Assembly (NCBI GenBank): GCA_943330235.2
Contig: CALQGY020000037.1
Location: forward strand, 1-32,258
DNA length: 32,258 nt
Source: Candidatus Kuenenia stuttgartensis
GTDB taxonomy: Bacteria; Gemmatimonadota; Gemmatimonadetes; Gemmatimonadales; Gemmatimonadaceae
Reading direction: 5' to 3'
Shown here: positions 16,684 through 24,636 of the stretch, in pieces
Position numbering within the stretch: position 1 is the stretch's first letter
Layout of the letters: every line of letters starts with the position of its first letter
Program-made: the position numbers and the translations under genes
The notes under the pieces: model-generated
The model's database searches: none
What the model was told of the DNA's origin: nothing
What the model saw: the letters and a program-made list of their open reading frames with translations, nothing else

Positions 16684-18912
16684 TCAGCCTCCGAAGCCAA
16701 GGGCGGTTCCACCCGCGTAGACAATCCAGGCACCGCCGTACGCCAACGCCAGCATGTAGCCAAACTGCAGCGCGGCCCATCCCCAACCCACGCGTCCACC
16801 GCCCGCCTCGCGCACCGTGACAGCGACGGTGCTCATGCACATCAGCGCGAAGACGTAAAACACCATCAGCCCCACCGCGATCAGCGGCGTGTACATGGGC
16901 GCGCCCGTATCCGGATGGCGCTCCGCCACCAGTCGCGATTGCAGTGCGTGCTCCGTATCGCCCACATCACCGACGCCGTAAATGGTGCTCATGGTGGACA
17001 CGAACACTTCGCGCGCGGCGAAACTTGAAGCGATGGATACGCCGATTTTCCAGTCGTACCCCAACGGACGCACCATGGGCTCAATGGCATGGCCCACCCG
17101 CCCAAGCACCGAGTGCGCGAGCTGCGTCTCCTGCTGCTGCGCGGGCAACTGCGTCGGGTCCACGGCCGACTTCGGATACGTGGCCAGCGCCCACAACAGC
17201 ACGGAGAGCGCGAGAATCACCGTACCGGCGCGCTGCAGGAACAGCTGGCAGCGCTGCACCACCGAGACGCCCAGCGACTTGAGACTCGGCCACCGATACG
17301 GCGGGAGCTCGAGGATCATCGGACGGACCGGCCCCTTCAACAGGGTCTGCCGGAAAATGGCCGCGACGGCGAGAGCGGCGACGGTGCCGAGTCCGTACAT
17401 GATGAGCATCGTCAGGCCCTGCAACGTCATGCCCAGAAACAGCGAGGTGGGCGGGACGAACGCGCCAATCAACAGGGTGTACACCGGCAGTCGCGCGGAG
17501 CAACTCATCAGCGGCACCACCAGAATGGTGGCCAAGCGGTCCTTCGGATCTTCAATCGTGCGGGTGGCCATAATCCCCGGCACCGCGCACGCGTATCCCG
17601 AGAGCATCGGGATGAAACTCTTGCCGTGCAGGCCCACGCGCCGCATGAGCCGATCCATCAGGTACGCCGCGCGTGCCATGTAGCCGGAGTGCTCGAGCAG
17701 GCCAATGAACGCGAACAGAATGGCGATCTGCGGCAGAAAGACCAGCACCGATCCCACGCCGGAGAAGACGCCGTCGACGACGAGGCTGCGGAGATCGCCT
17801 GCCGGCAGCTGCGCACCGATCGCACCGCCGGCCATGCTGATGACGGCCTGAATCCCATCCATCAGCGGCGTGGCCCACGAGAACACCGCCTGAAACACGA
17901 TGGCCATGAGCGCGATAAAGACCAGCGGTCCCCACACACGATGCAGCGCGATGTCGTCGATGCGATCGCTGATGGTGTGCAGCGCGTTGACGCGACGTTG
18001 CACGGCGCGGCCGATCACCTGCGCGATCCACGCATAGCGGCGTTCCGCCTCGAATCGCCCCGGAATGAATCCGGCGCGGCGCAACGCCTCCGCCGCCTCG
18101 CGAATCGCGTCATCAATGCCCGGCACCGTGGCGACATGCGCTTCGGGGTGATCGACACCGAGCAGCCGCAACGCCTCCATATGCGCGGCGACCGTGGAGA
18201 GGCCGTCCGCTTCCAGGCACGCGACTAGTGGCTGTAACGCGGTCGTGGCGGCCTCGGGCAGCGCGAACCGTCGATCCGGCGCCGGTAACGTGGCGGCGGT
18301 GATGAGGGCGCGCTTCACCGGCTCAAGCCCTTCGCCGCGCTTGGCGACGGTGGGCACGATCGGCACGCCGAGCTCGTGAATGAGCTCGGGAATATCAATA
18401 CGGACGCCCTCGTCTTCCGCGACGTCGAACTGATTCAGCGCGACCACGACGGGAATGCCAAGCTCGAGCACCTGACTGGTCAGGAACAGGTTGCGTTCGA
18501 GATGGACCGCATCGACGACCACGAGCACCACATCGGGGCGCCAGCGGTCCTTGTCGCGCCCCAGCAGCACTTCCAACGCGATGCGTTCATCTGGTGAGCC
18601 GGCCGACAGCGAGTAGCTGCCCGGCAGATCGAGCACGATGACCCGACGTCCGTCCGGGCCCTTGAACGTGCCCTCGACGCGCTCAACCGTGACACCCGCG
18701 AAATTTCCGACGCGCTGTCGCAGCCCGGTGAGGGCGTTGAAGAGCGTCGTCTTGCCAGTATTGGGATTGCCGATAATAGCGACGCGCAGCGCATCGGACG
18801 CGCTCGCGGCGACGTCGGGGGAATCGCCAGCCGCGCGAGGCGCAGCGAGGGGGGGCTGGGGCGAACTCACGACCGGAGGACGACGGCGAACGGAGGCAGA
18901 GACGACAACCAC
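16684..18912 (-). CDS. feoB: Ferrous iron transport protein B
   Basis: The 742-residue inner-membrane Fe2+ transporter has an N-terminal G domain: G1 GNPNTGKT at 48-55, G3 DLPGSYSL, G4 NQFD, and a switch region GNFAGVTVE. A helical linker domain follows, then about eight transmembrane helices with the Gate motifs GYACAVPGIMATRTI and SCSARLPVY and a late FAAREVFVSTM segment. About 40 Pro/Ala-rich residues precede the G domain, longer than in most FeoB proteins. The GTG start at 18912 is supported by GGAG four bases upstream. FeoA lies 19 bases upstream and the Cys-rich peptide directly downstream, so the three form one operon. Confidence 0.96.
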   Translation of the reverse strand: MVVVSASVRRRPPVVSSPQPPLAAPRAAGDSPDVAASASDALRVAIIGNPNTGKTTLFNALTGLRQRVGNFAGVTVERVEGTFKGPDGRRVIVLDLPGSYSLSAGSPDERIALEVLLGRDKDRWRPDVVLVVVDAVHLERNLFLTSQVLELGIPVVVALNQFDVAEDEGVRIDIPELIHELGVPIVPTVAKRGEGLEPVKRALITAATLPAPDRRFALPEAATTALQPLVACLEADGLSTVAAHMEALRLLGVDHPEAHVATVPGIDDAIREAAEALRRAGFIPGRFEAERRYAWIAQVIGRAVQRRVNALHTISDRIDDIALHRVWGPLVFIALMAIVFQAVFSWATPLMDGIQAVISMAGGAIGAQLPAGDLRSLVVDGVFSGVGSVLVFLPQIAILFAFIGLLEHSGYMARAAYLMDRLMRRVGLHGKSFIPMLSGYACAVPGIMATRTIEDPKDRLATILVVPLMSCSARLPVYTLLIGAFVPPTSLFLGMTLQGLTMLIMYGLGTVAALAVAAIFRQTLLKGPVRPMILELPPYRWPSLKSLGVSVVQRCQLFLQRAGTVILALSVLLWALATYPKSAVDPTQLPAQQQETQLAHSVLGRVGHAIEPMVRPLGYDWKIGVSIASSFAAREVFVSTMSTIYGVGDVGDTEHALQSRLVAERHPDTGAPMYTPLIAVGLMVFYVFALMCMSTVAVTVREAGGGRVGWGWAALQFGYMLALAYGGAWIVYAGGTALGFGG

Positions 18913-18931
18913 GCGTCTCCGTCAGCGGTCG

Positions 18932-19216
18932 TCAGTCGTGCGCTGAGAGCGGCTGAACCGTGATGCCCGCGGTGAGCGCGGACCCAAGCGCGAGGCGCGT
19001 CCCGCGCACATCGAGCAGCATGGCGTGGCGGGTGTCGATGACACTCACATCGGTCCCCTCGCACATCCCCAACGCCCGCAGGCGGCACGCCTCATCCGTG
19101 GTGCAGCCGATGTCGACGACCGTGGCGCGACTTCCCGGACGGCATGACGCCAACGCGCAGGTCCGCTGCGTGTTTGGCTGAGTCTGCTGGTCGATGGTAG
19201 GGAGCTTGGCGGCCAC
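18932..19216 (-). CDS. feoA: Ferrous iron transport protein A
   Basis: The 94-residue cytoplasmic protein has an SH3-like FeoA fold: RPGSRATVVDIG, CRLRALGMCEGTDVSV (the conserved RL-x-x-LG-x-x-G turn) and a final strand with LALGSALTAGI. FeoA acts with FeoB in ferrous iron uptake. The N-terminal 25 residues are extra and include cysteines near 20 and 25. The start is GTG with no Shine-Dalgarno; the predicted transcript has a leader of about 30 bases. It is the first gene of the feo operon and lies just downstream of a Fur box. Confidence 0.92.
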   Translation of the reverse strand: MAAKLPTIDQQTQPNTQRTCALASCRPGSRATVVDIGCTTDEACRLRALGMCEGTDVSVIDTRHAMLLDVRGTRLALGSALTAGITVQPLSAHD

Positions 19217-19225
19217 GGCGTTAGA

Positions 19226-19240
19226 TGAGAATGTTTCTCA
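19226..19240 (-). promoter_or_regulatory. Fur box upstream of feoA
   Basis: TGAGAATGTTTCTCA is a 7-1-7 inverted repeat matching 12 of 14 arm positions of the Fur consensus TGATAAT-N-ATTATCA. It begins 10 bases upstream of the feoA GTG and just downstream of the predicted transcription start, so iron-loaded Fur would be expected to block feoAB transcription. Confidence 0.8.
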
Positions 19241-19253
19241 AAGCGTGTGATGG

Positions 19254-19283
19254 AGTATACACAGGTGCGACGCAGGGATGCAA
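19254..19283 (-). promoter_or_regulatory. Sigma70-like promoter of the feo operon
   Basis: On the minus strand, TTGCAT (19283-19278) and TATACT (19259-19254) are separated by 18 bases, matching the -35 and -10 consensus at 4/6 and 5/6. A start near 19247 places the Fur box at about +7 to +21. Confidence 0.6.
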
Positions 19284-19299
19284 TAGGGAGTGGGGTACT

Positions 19300-19335
19300 C
19301 GGGAAATCCCCCACCGATCGGTAAGGGATTTCCCG
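19300..19335 (-). terminator. Strong hairpin after lgt (probable terminator)
   Basis: CGGGAAATCCC (19300-19310) and GGGATTTCCCG (19325-19335) form perfect 11-base arms around a 14-base loop, starting 7 bases past the lgt stop. No T-tract follows on the minus strand. The position, between the end of the long gene array and the feo promoter, fits a transcription boundary. Confidence 0.65.
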
Positions 19336-19342
19336 ACTCGCA

Positions 19343-20179
19343 TCACGCCGCGAGCGCGTGCCGATTCGGGCCGCTGCGGCCCACCAGCAGCCCGATCCCG
19401 ACCGTGAACACGGTCACCGCGATCATCTGGGCGAGCGTGAGTCCCATCGGCCCGAAATGGTCGCTCTTCGCGCGGAAGAACTCCACGACGAACCGCTCGA
19501 TGCCGGCTGTCACGCAGTACACGCCAAACAGCCACCCGTCGCGATGCGTGTGTTTGCGCAGCCGCCAGATGATCAGAAACATCACGAAGCCCATCAGGAC
19601 CTCGTACAGCTGCGTGGGGTGGACCGCGACCACCAGATCCCCCGGCGTGCCGGCCGGAAAGATGGCGCCGAACTGCGAGCTCATCACGGACACGGTCGAG
19701 GGGGGCGCCCCTTCGGGGAACTGCACCGCGAACGGCCCGCTCCACGGGCGACCGTAGTCGTCGCCAACCGCCCAGCAACCAGTGCGTCCCACCGAATAGC
19801 CGGCCGCGATGGCGATGGCTGAGACATCGGCGATGCGCGGGAAGCTGAGCTTTTTGTAGCGAATGGTGGCCCAGCACAGGATCACCGAACCGATGAATCC
19901 GCCCCAGAACACGAACCCGCCGCGGCTGAAAAACGCGCTGGGGTCGCCGGTGAGCAGTACGTAGTAGGTTTTCGCCCCGATGAGCGTGCCGATCAGCGCC
20001 GCCATGATGACGTCGGCAATGCCCTCGGCTTCCTTGTCGTGGCCGCGGCGCCAGAGCTCGCGTTGGCACACGATCTGTGCAATCGCGAAGCCCGCGAGAA
20101 CGGCCAGACCGAAGCCGGTCAGTTCGAGCGGCCCGAGTCTGAGAGCCGTCGGATGATGGATAATGCCTTCAGGATTCAT
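19343..20179 (-). CDS. lgt: Prolipoprotein diacylglyceryl transferase
   Basis: The 278-residue multi-pass inner-membrane enzyme transfers diacylglycerol from phosphatidylglycerol to the lipobox cysteine of prolipoproteins, the first step of lipoprotein maturation. About seven transmembrane helices are visible. Family motifs are FVFWGGFIG, GRTGCWAVGDDYGRP (131-145), HPTQLYE and the C-terminal ERFVVEFFR. The motif that reads GR-x-GN in E. coli Lgt has Cys at the Asn position; the GDDYGRP form suggests a distinct Lgt subfamily rather than a defect. The gene starts 16 bases after the tsaD stop and is last in the array. Its clients include the lipobox protein at the left of this window. Confidence 0.93.
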   Translation of the reverse strand: MNPEGIIHHPTALRLGPLELTGFGLAVLAGFAIAQIVCQRELWRRGHDKEAEGIADVIMAALIGTLIGAKTYYVLLTGDPSAFFSRGGFVFWGGFIGSVILCWATIRYKKLSFPRIADVSAIAIAAGYSVGRTGCWAVGDDYGRPWSGPFAVQFPEGAPPSTVSVMSSQFGAIFPAGTPGDLVVAVHPTQLYEVLMGFVMFLIIWRLRKHTHRDGWLFGVYCVTAGIERFVVEFFRAKSDHFGPMGLTLAQMIAVTVFTVGIGLLVGRSGPNRHALAA

Positions 20180-20195
20180 AAGTCATCGGAAGTCG

Positions 20196-21275
20196 TCAGG
20201 CGGGAACGAGCCCGGGAATCGGCAGTGATGCCTGTGCGGTGAGCGACGGCGCGGCTCGCTCACCCAAGTCGAAACGAAACAGTCCAGCCGCCGCGATCAT
20301 CGCGGCGTTATCGGTGGCCAGCCGCGGCGACGGCGCGAACACCGACCCGCCGCGCGCGGCGAGCCGCTCGCGGATACCCTGCACCAACGCCACGTTGCAC
20401 GCGACGCCACCGCCCAGCACGACGCGACTTCGTCGGTACTGACGCGCCGCACGCTCCACCTTCGTCACCAACGTCCCCACCACGGCATCCTGAAACGCGC
20501 GCGCGATCTCCGCCCGCTGCGCATCGAAGCTCCCGCCCTGCTCAGCCTTGCGTACCGCATGCAGCGCGGCGGTCTTGAGCCCGCTGAACGAGAGATCGTA
20601 ATAGTCCTCGTCGCCCGGCTCCGCATTCTTGCGGACCATCGGCAACGCGAATCGTATCGTCGATGACGTGACGGTGCGAGCCAACTCCTCCAGGGGGCGC
20701 CCGCCGGGATATGGCAACCCAAGCAGCTTCGCCACTTTGTCGAAGGCCTCGCCCGCCGCATCATCACGCGTCTGCCCGAGCAGACGATACGTCCCCCACT
20801 CAGGGACGTCGAGCAGCAGCGTGTGGCCGCCACTGACAAGCAGCGCCGTGAATGGCGGTGCGGCGTCCGGCTGTTCCAGCAGCGTCGCAAACAAATGCCC
20901 TTCCAGATGATGCACGGGCAGCACGGGCACATCGCTGGCGTAGCCGAGGGCCTTCGCGTAGCTGGTGCCGACGAGCAGCGCACCGACCAGCCCGGGAGCA
21001 TGCGTCACGGCAATGGCGTCGAGGTCGCGGAGCGTCACGTTGGCCTCGGCCAGCGCCGCGCGCACGGTTGGCACGATGCCCGTCAGGTGTTGACGACTCG
21101 CGATCTCCGGGACGACGCCACCGAACAGCCGGTGCACGTCCTGCGAAAGAATGACCAGCGACCGCAGAACGGGATGCGACGGCGTGCCCGACACCACCGC
21201 TGCCGATGTCTCGTCGCACGACGTCTCGATCCCCAGAATGACGCGGTCACGCGGGTCGGTGTTCGCGACAATCAT
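20196..21275 (-). CDS. tsaD: tRNA N6-threonylcarbamoyladenosine transferase
   Basis: This 359-residue cytoplasmic enzyme of the ASKHA/Kae1 family moves threonylcarbamoyl from its AMP ester to A37 of ANN-decoding tRNAs, working with TsaB and TsaE, which are not in the window. Visible motifs are LGIETSCDET, the metal-binding HHLEGH, LVSGGHT, LSFSGLKTA, GGGVACN and TDNAAMIA. The start at 21275 overlaps the TGA of the preceding 44-residue ORF by four bases (ATGA). That gives a normal family length, with a short extension of about ten residues before the first strand. An in-frame reading further upstream covers other genes and is discarded. Confidence 0.96.
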   Translation of the reverse strand: MIVANTDPRDRVILGIETSCDETSAAVVSGTPSHPVLRSLVILSQDVHRLFGGVVPEIASRQHLTGIVPTVRAALAEANVTLRDLDAIAVTHAPGLVGALLVGTSYAKALGYASDVPVLPVHHLEGHLFATLLEQPDAAPPFTALLVSGGHTLLLDVPEWGTYRLLGQTRDDAAGEAFDKVAKLLGLPYPGGRPLEELARTVTSSTIRFALPMVRKNAEPGDEDYYDLSFSGLKTAALHAVRKAEQGGSFDAQRAEIARAFQDAVVGTLVTKVERAARQYRRSRVVLGGGVACNVALVQGIRERLAARGGSVFAPSPRLATDNAAMIAAAGLFRFDLGERAAPSLTAQASLPIPGLVPA

Positions 21276-21406
21276 CGCGTATCCGGAACGGCGCTCGCGC
21301 GCGGCACGTCGCTCGCGCGCTCCGCTCGCGCGTACGGGTCTTGAACGCGGACGAAAAACCACAGCGCGATCGCCAGGAGCAGCGCCGCGGCCGCACGTAG
21401 GATCAC
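21272..21406 (-). CDS. 44-residue single-pass membrane peptide, unknown function
   Basis: The ORF begins at a GTG overlapping the TGA of the TlpA-like gene by four bases and ends in a TGA overlapping the tsaD ATG by four bases. These tight overlaps are strong evidence that it is translated. It encodes a hydrophobic helix with the segment ALLLAIALWFFVR (residues about 8-20) followed by a short charged tail rich in Arg, Ala and Asp. The helix resembles the N-terminal anchor of YbbR/CdaR proteins (SLLLAIALW-type), but the YbbR domains are absent. It could be a relic of such a gene or a genuine small membrane protein. Confidence 0.6.
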   Translation of the reverse strand: MILRAAAALLLAIALWFFVRVQDPYARAERASDVPRASAVPDTR

Positions 21407-21954
21407 GACTTCGGCTCGGCCAGTAGCTGCTCGAGCAGCGCGCGATTGCCGGTGGAGTTCCAGTCTTCTGCTCCCAGCCACTTCTTGTGGATGACGCCAT
21501 CGCGCCCAATCACGAAGGACTCCGGCACACCCGTGCTGCGATAGATGGACTGGATCGCGCCGGTCTCGTCATACAGCACTTCGAACGACAGCTTGTACTC
21601 GCGGGCGAACTCGCGAATCTGCTCTTCAAATCCGGCCTGATCCACGCTGACGGCCACCACCTTCAGTCCCTTCGGGCCCAGGTCGCGGAAGACGGAGTCC
21701 ATGCTGGGCATTTCGGTCCGGCACGGAATGCAGTACGTCGCCCACAGGTTCAGCAACACGACGTCGCCGCGATAGTCGGAGAGCGTTTTCACACGCGGAG
21801 TGGCGTCGAGCGTTTTGGCGGAAAAGCCGGGCGCGTCGGATCCGACACTGACCGTGGTCAGCTCGTCTTTCATGAAATGCGTCGCGGCGAACGCGCCGCT
21901 GCCGAGCAACGCGATGATGCCGAGTACCACGCCCCACTGCTGTTTCGCGGTCAT
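21403..21954 (-). CDS. TlpA/ResA-like membrane-anchored thioredoxin
   Basis: The protein of about 183 residues has an N-terminal signal anchor (residues about 7-25) and a periplasmic thioredoxin-like domain of the AhpC-TSA/Redoxin type. The active site is WATYCIPC with Cys75 and Cys78. A cis-proline segment VPESFVIGRDG follows, then a C-terminal helix. Members reduce disulfides in periplasmic proteins, for example apocytochrome c, and need electrons from a CcdA/DsbD-type protein not seen here. The ATG at 21954 has a good AAGGAG six bases upstream, overlapping the rpe stop, which fixes the start; the longer open frame is not used. It overlaps the following small ORF by four bases. Confidence 0.92.
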   Translation of the reverse strand: MTAKQQWGVVLGIIALLGSGAFAATHFMKDELTTVSVGSDAPGFSAKTLDATPRVKTLSDYRGDVVLLNLWATYCIPCRTEMPSMDSVFRDLGPKGLKVVAVSVDQAGFEEQIREFAREYKLSFEVLYDETGAIQSIYRSTGVPESFVIGRDGVIHKKWLGAEDWNSTGNRALLEQLLAEPKS

Positions 21955-21964
21955 CGTGTTCTCC

Positions 21965-22630
21965 TTACACGCGGGCGGCGCAGAGGCCGCGTAGCACGCC
22001 AATCTCGGCCTGCGGATTCGCCGCCGAGAAGATGGCATTGCCGGCGACGAACGTGTCAGCGCCCGCCTCCCAGCAGCGCGCGATGGTGTCGCGCGAGATG
22101 CCTCCGTCCACTTCAAGCGCAGCGTCGCTGCCCGCCTGATCGAGCAGGAACCGCGCGCGCTCGATTTTATCGACCGAGTATTCGATGAACTTCTGACCGC
22201 CGTACCCCGGATTGACGCTCATGATGAGCACCAGATCGAGCAGATGCACGATCTCCTCAATCGCGGAGAGCGGCGTGGCCGGATTGAGCGCGACCCCGGC
22301 TTTGCATCCGAGCTCCTTGATGCGCATGAGCTGCCGATCGAGATGCGGCACGGCTTCGGCGTGGATGGTGAGCACATCCGCGCCGGCCTTGACGAAATCG
22401 TCGAAGTAGCGCTCGGGCTCGACCACCATGAGGTGCACATCGATGACTTTCGTGCTGGACCGACGGGCAGCCTCGATGACCTTCGCCCCGAAGGACAGGC
22501 TGGGCACAAAGCGGCCGTCCATGACGTCCACGTGAATCCAGTCGGCGCCGCCGGCGTCGCACATGGCGATGTCGGCACCGAGGGTACGAAAGTCAGCGCT
22601 GAGGACGGAGGGGGCGATGCGAGCGGTCAT
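21965..22630 (-). CDS. rpe: Ribulose-phosphate 3-epimerase
   Basis: This 221-residue TIM-barrel enzyme interconverts ribulose 5-phosphate and xylulose 5-phosphate in the pentose phosphate pathway. Motifs are APSVLSADF, the catalytic VDVMDGRFVP, DVHLMV, LIMSVNPGYGGQKF, VDGGI and the phosphate-binding AGNAIF. Length and motif spacing are normal. The ATG overlaps the upstream PASTA gene's TGA by four bases (ATGA), and the stop lies ten bases before the TlpA-like gene. Confidence 0.97.
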   Translation of the reverse strand: MTARIAPSVLSADFRTLGADIAMCDAGGADWIHVDVMDGRFVPSLSFGAKVIEAARRSSTKVIDVHLMVVEPERYFDDFVKAGADVLTIHAEAVPHLDRQLMRIKELGCKAGVALNPATPLSAIEEIVHLLDLVLIMSVNPGYGGQKFIEYSVDKIERARFLLDQAGSDAALEVDGGISRDTIARCWEAGADTFVAGNAIFSAANPQAEIGVLRGLCAARV

Positions 22631-23169
22631 GGGACGTGAGGCGAAGCGGTCGAAACCGCGAGGGTATCGGTGGACGCAGTCGGCGGTACGCGACCGTCGC
22701 TGAGTATGAGCGTGACCGGCGTACCGGCGCGGACCTTGAGCCCCGCCACGGGCTTGGTGGCAAGCACCGTCCCCGCGAGGGTGGTGTCGCTGCGGAACTC
22801 CACGGTCCCTACCGTCAACCCGGCAGCGGAGATGGCGTTCCGCGCCGAGCCTTCATCGAGCGTGGCAACGTCGGGCACGAGCGGCGCGGTCGGATCATTG
22901 GCGAGGGCCGTGCTGTCGGCGCGACGCTGTGCGCGCTGCGCCGCATCCGCGCTGTCGGCGGCGCGACGGAGGGTGACGGGATCCGACAGGCGATGGGCCT
23001 CGAGGCTGTCCAGCATGAGCTGGATTGAATCCGCCTGCCCGGGGTGGCCGGGTTCGAGCTTGTGGACACCCGCTACACCCGCCGCACCGCCAATGCCGGC
23101 ACCGGCCACGATGGCAATGAGCGCGCGCAGAATCCACGTGCCGCCGGACGCGCGTTTACGAGCGGCCAT
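22627..23169 (-). CDS. Single-PASTA-domain membrane protein
   Basis: The 180-residue protein has a basic N-terminus, one Gly/Ala-rich transmembrane helix (about 12-34), a charged helical stretch (about 45-90) and one PASTA domain (about 96-160: PDVATLDEGSARNAISAAGL through VRAGTPVTLILSDG). A low-complexity tail follows. PASTA domains of serine/threonine kinases and penicillin-binding proteins bind peptidoglycan fragments; here no kinase is attached. The topology suggests an extracytoplasmic PASTA domain. It sits three bases after rsmB and overlaps rpe by four bases. In other bacteria a PASTA kinase, PrkC, is encoded close to rsmB and rpe, so this could be a kinase-less counterpart; that link is inference. 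Confidence 0.8.
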   Translation of the reverse strand: MAARKRASGGTWILRALIAIVAGAGIGGAAGVAGVHKLEPGHPGQADSIQLMLDSLEAHRLSDPVTLRRAADSADAAQRAQRRADSTALANDPTAPLVPDVATLDEGSARNAISAAGLTVGTVEFRSDTTLAGTVLATKPVAGLKVRAGTPVTLILSDGRVPPTASTDTLAVSTASPHVP

Positions 23170-23172
23170 GGT

Positions 23173-24558
23173 CTAGTCCACCCGCCGCAGCCGCGCCGCG
23201 AACGCGCCGTCGGTGCCGTGACGCTGCGGCAACACGCGCAGCAGGCCCTGATCAAGCACCGTGTCGGGCACGACGCCGTCCGCCGGCGGTTCGAGCACAA
23301 AGTTCGGATGGGCCGCGAGGAAGTGCTGCACGGGTTCGTCGTTCTCCTCAAGCTCCAGCGAGCAGGTGCTGTAGATGAGCAATCCGCCCGGCTTCACCAG
23401 TCGAGCGGCCGCACGCAGGATGGCGCGCTGCGTGGCCGCCATCACGGCGAAATCGGAAATGCGCAGGCGCCATCGGGCATCGGGGTGCCGACGAAACGTG
23501 CCGGTACCGGTGCACGGCACATCAATGAGCACCACATCCACGGGCGCGATGGCCGGAATGCTGGCGTCGGCAATCATCGCGACGATATGCGGCGTCCGGT
23601 CGACGGCGTCCGTGCCAACGGCCGACCCGCCGAGTCCCTCGCGCGGCATCCCCTGGCGCGGCATCCCGAGGCGCGCGAAGCCAAGTAGCATGCGCTCGGT
23701 ACGCGCCATACTGCGATCGACCGCAATGACAACGGACGCGCGGCGCGCGAGCTCAAGCGCTTTGCCGCCCGGTGCGGCGCAGAGATCGGCCACCACCGCG
23801 CCCTCGGGAATGTCGGCGTAGCGCGTGACCAGTGTGGCGGCCGGGTCCTGCACGTAAAGCAGCCCCTGCTGAAACGCGTCGAGTTCGGTGAGCGCGACGC
23901 CCGTGCCGAGGCGGATGGAGTCGGGCACCAACGGCACGGCCGACGTCTCGACGCCGGACACCGCGAGCATCGTGTCCAGTTGATCGCGCGACACGCCGAA
24001 GGGGCGCACAGTGATGGGCGCTTCGTCGTTGTTGGCGTCGAGGAGCTGTTCGGCTTCGTCGAGGCCCCAGCGTTCCACCCAGCGGGCCACGACCCACTGC
24101 GGATGCGAGCCGTGCGTGGCCAACATCTCGATGGGATCCGGCGTGCGCGGGGGCTCGAGCGTTTCGCGTTCGCGATCGACGCGACGCAGCACGGCATTCA
24201 CCAGCTTGCTGGCGCCGATGCCGTCGCGACGCTTGGTGAGTTCCACCGTTTGCGCGATGGCCGCGTACGCGGGCACACTGCCCATGAAGAGGAGCTGATA
24301 GCTGCCCGCGCGGAGCGAATCGACCACATCGGCGTCGAGCTTGGCCAAGCCACCGGTGACGCGCGAAGCGAGAATGGCATCGAGCCATCCGCGGCGCCGC
24401 AGCATGCCCCAGAGCAATTCGTGCAGCCAGCGGCGATCGCGGGCGTCGAGGGGTTTGGCACGCCGCTCGAAGGCGGCGTCAAGCAGATCGCCCTGACGCA
24501 TGTCGGAGAGAATCTGCGCAATGGCAATACGCGCGTCAGTGACGCCGCTGATCTTCAT
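23173..24558 (-). CDS. rsmB: 16S rRNA (cytosine-C5)-methyltransferase RsmB
   Basis: The protein of about 461 residues has an N-terminal NusB-like RNA-binding domain (about 8-140) and a C-terminal SAM-dependent Nol1/Nop2/Sun domain. The SAM motif is DLCAAPGGKALELA, and the two catalytic cysteine motifs are DVPCTGTGTFRRHPDARW and YSTCSLELEEN. It methylates C967 of 16S rRNA in the E. coli numbering. Between motifs lies an unusual loop with tandem GMPRQGMPREG from a 15-bp repeat (23641-23667). I use the ATG at 24558; an in-frame ATG at 24618 would add 20 basic residues not typical of the family. fmt ends 18 to 78 bases upstream, depending on the start. Confidence 0.93.
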   Translation of the reverse strand: MKISGVTDARIAIAQILSDMRQGDLLDAAFERRAKPLDARDRRWLHELLWGMLRRRGWLDAILASRVTGGLAKLDADVVDSLRAGSYQLLFMGSVPAYAAIAQTVELTKRRDGIGASKLVNAVLRRVDRERETLEPPRTPDPIEMLATHGSHPQWVVARWVERWGLDEAEQLLDANNDEAPITVRPFGVSRDQLDTMLAVSGVETSAVPLVPDSIRLGTGVALTELDAFQQGLLYVQDPAATLVTRYADIPEGAVVADLCAAPGGKALELARRASVVIAVDRSMARTERMLLGFARLGMPRQGMPREGLGGSAVGTDAVDRTPHIVAMIADASIPAIAPVDVVLIDVPCTGTGTFRRHPDARWRLRISDFAVMAATQRAILRAAARLVKPGGLLIYSTCSLELEENDEPVQHFLAAHPNFVLEPPADGVVPDTVLDQGLLRVLPQRHGTDGAFAARLRRVD

Positions 24559-24636
24559 GGCGGTGTTCCCGCGGCGTGCGGGACGCGCGTGGCGCTCGGA
24601 GCCCTCGACAGGTGGCATCCGAGAAAGATAGTCGGT

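Noticed and set aside
16523-16840. 105-residue minus-strand frame overlapping the feoB 3' end
   Set aside because: It is out of frame with feoB and covers the Cys-rich ORF in another frame; no family features are seen.
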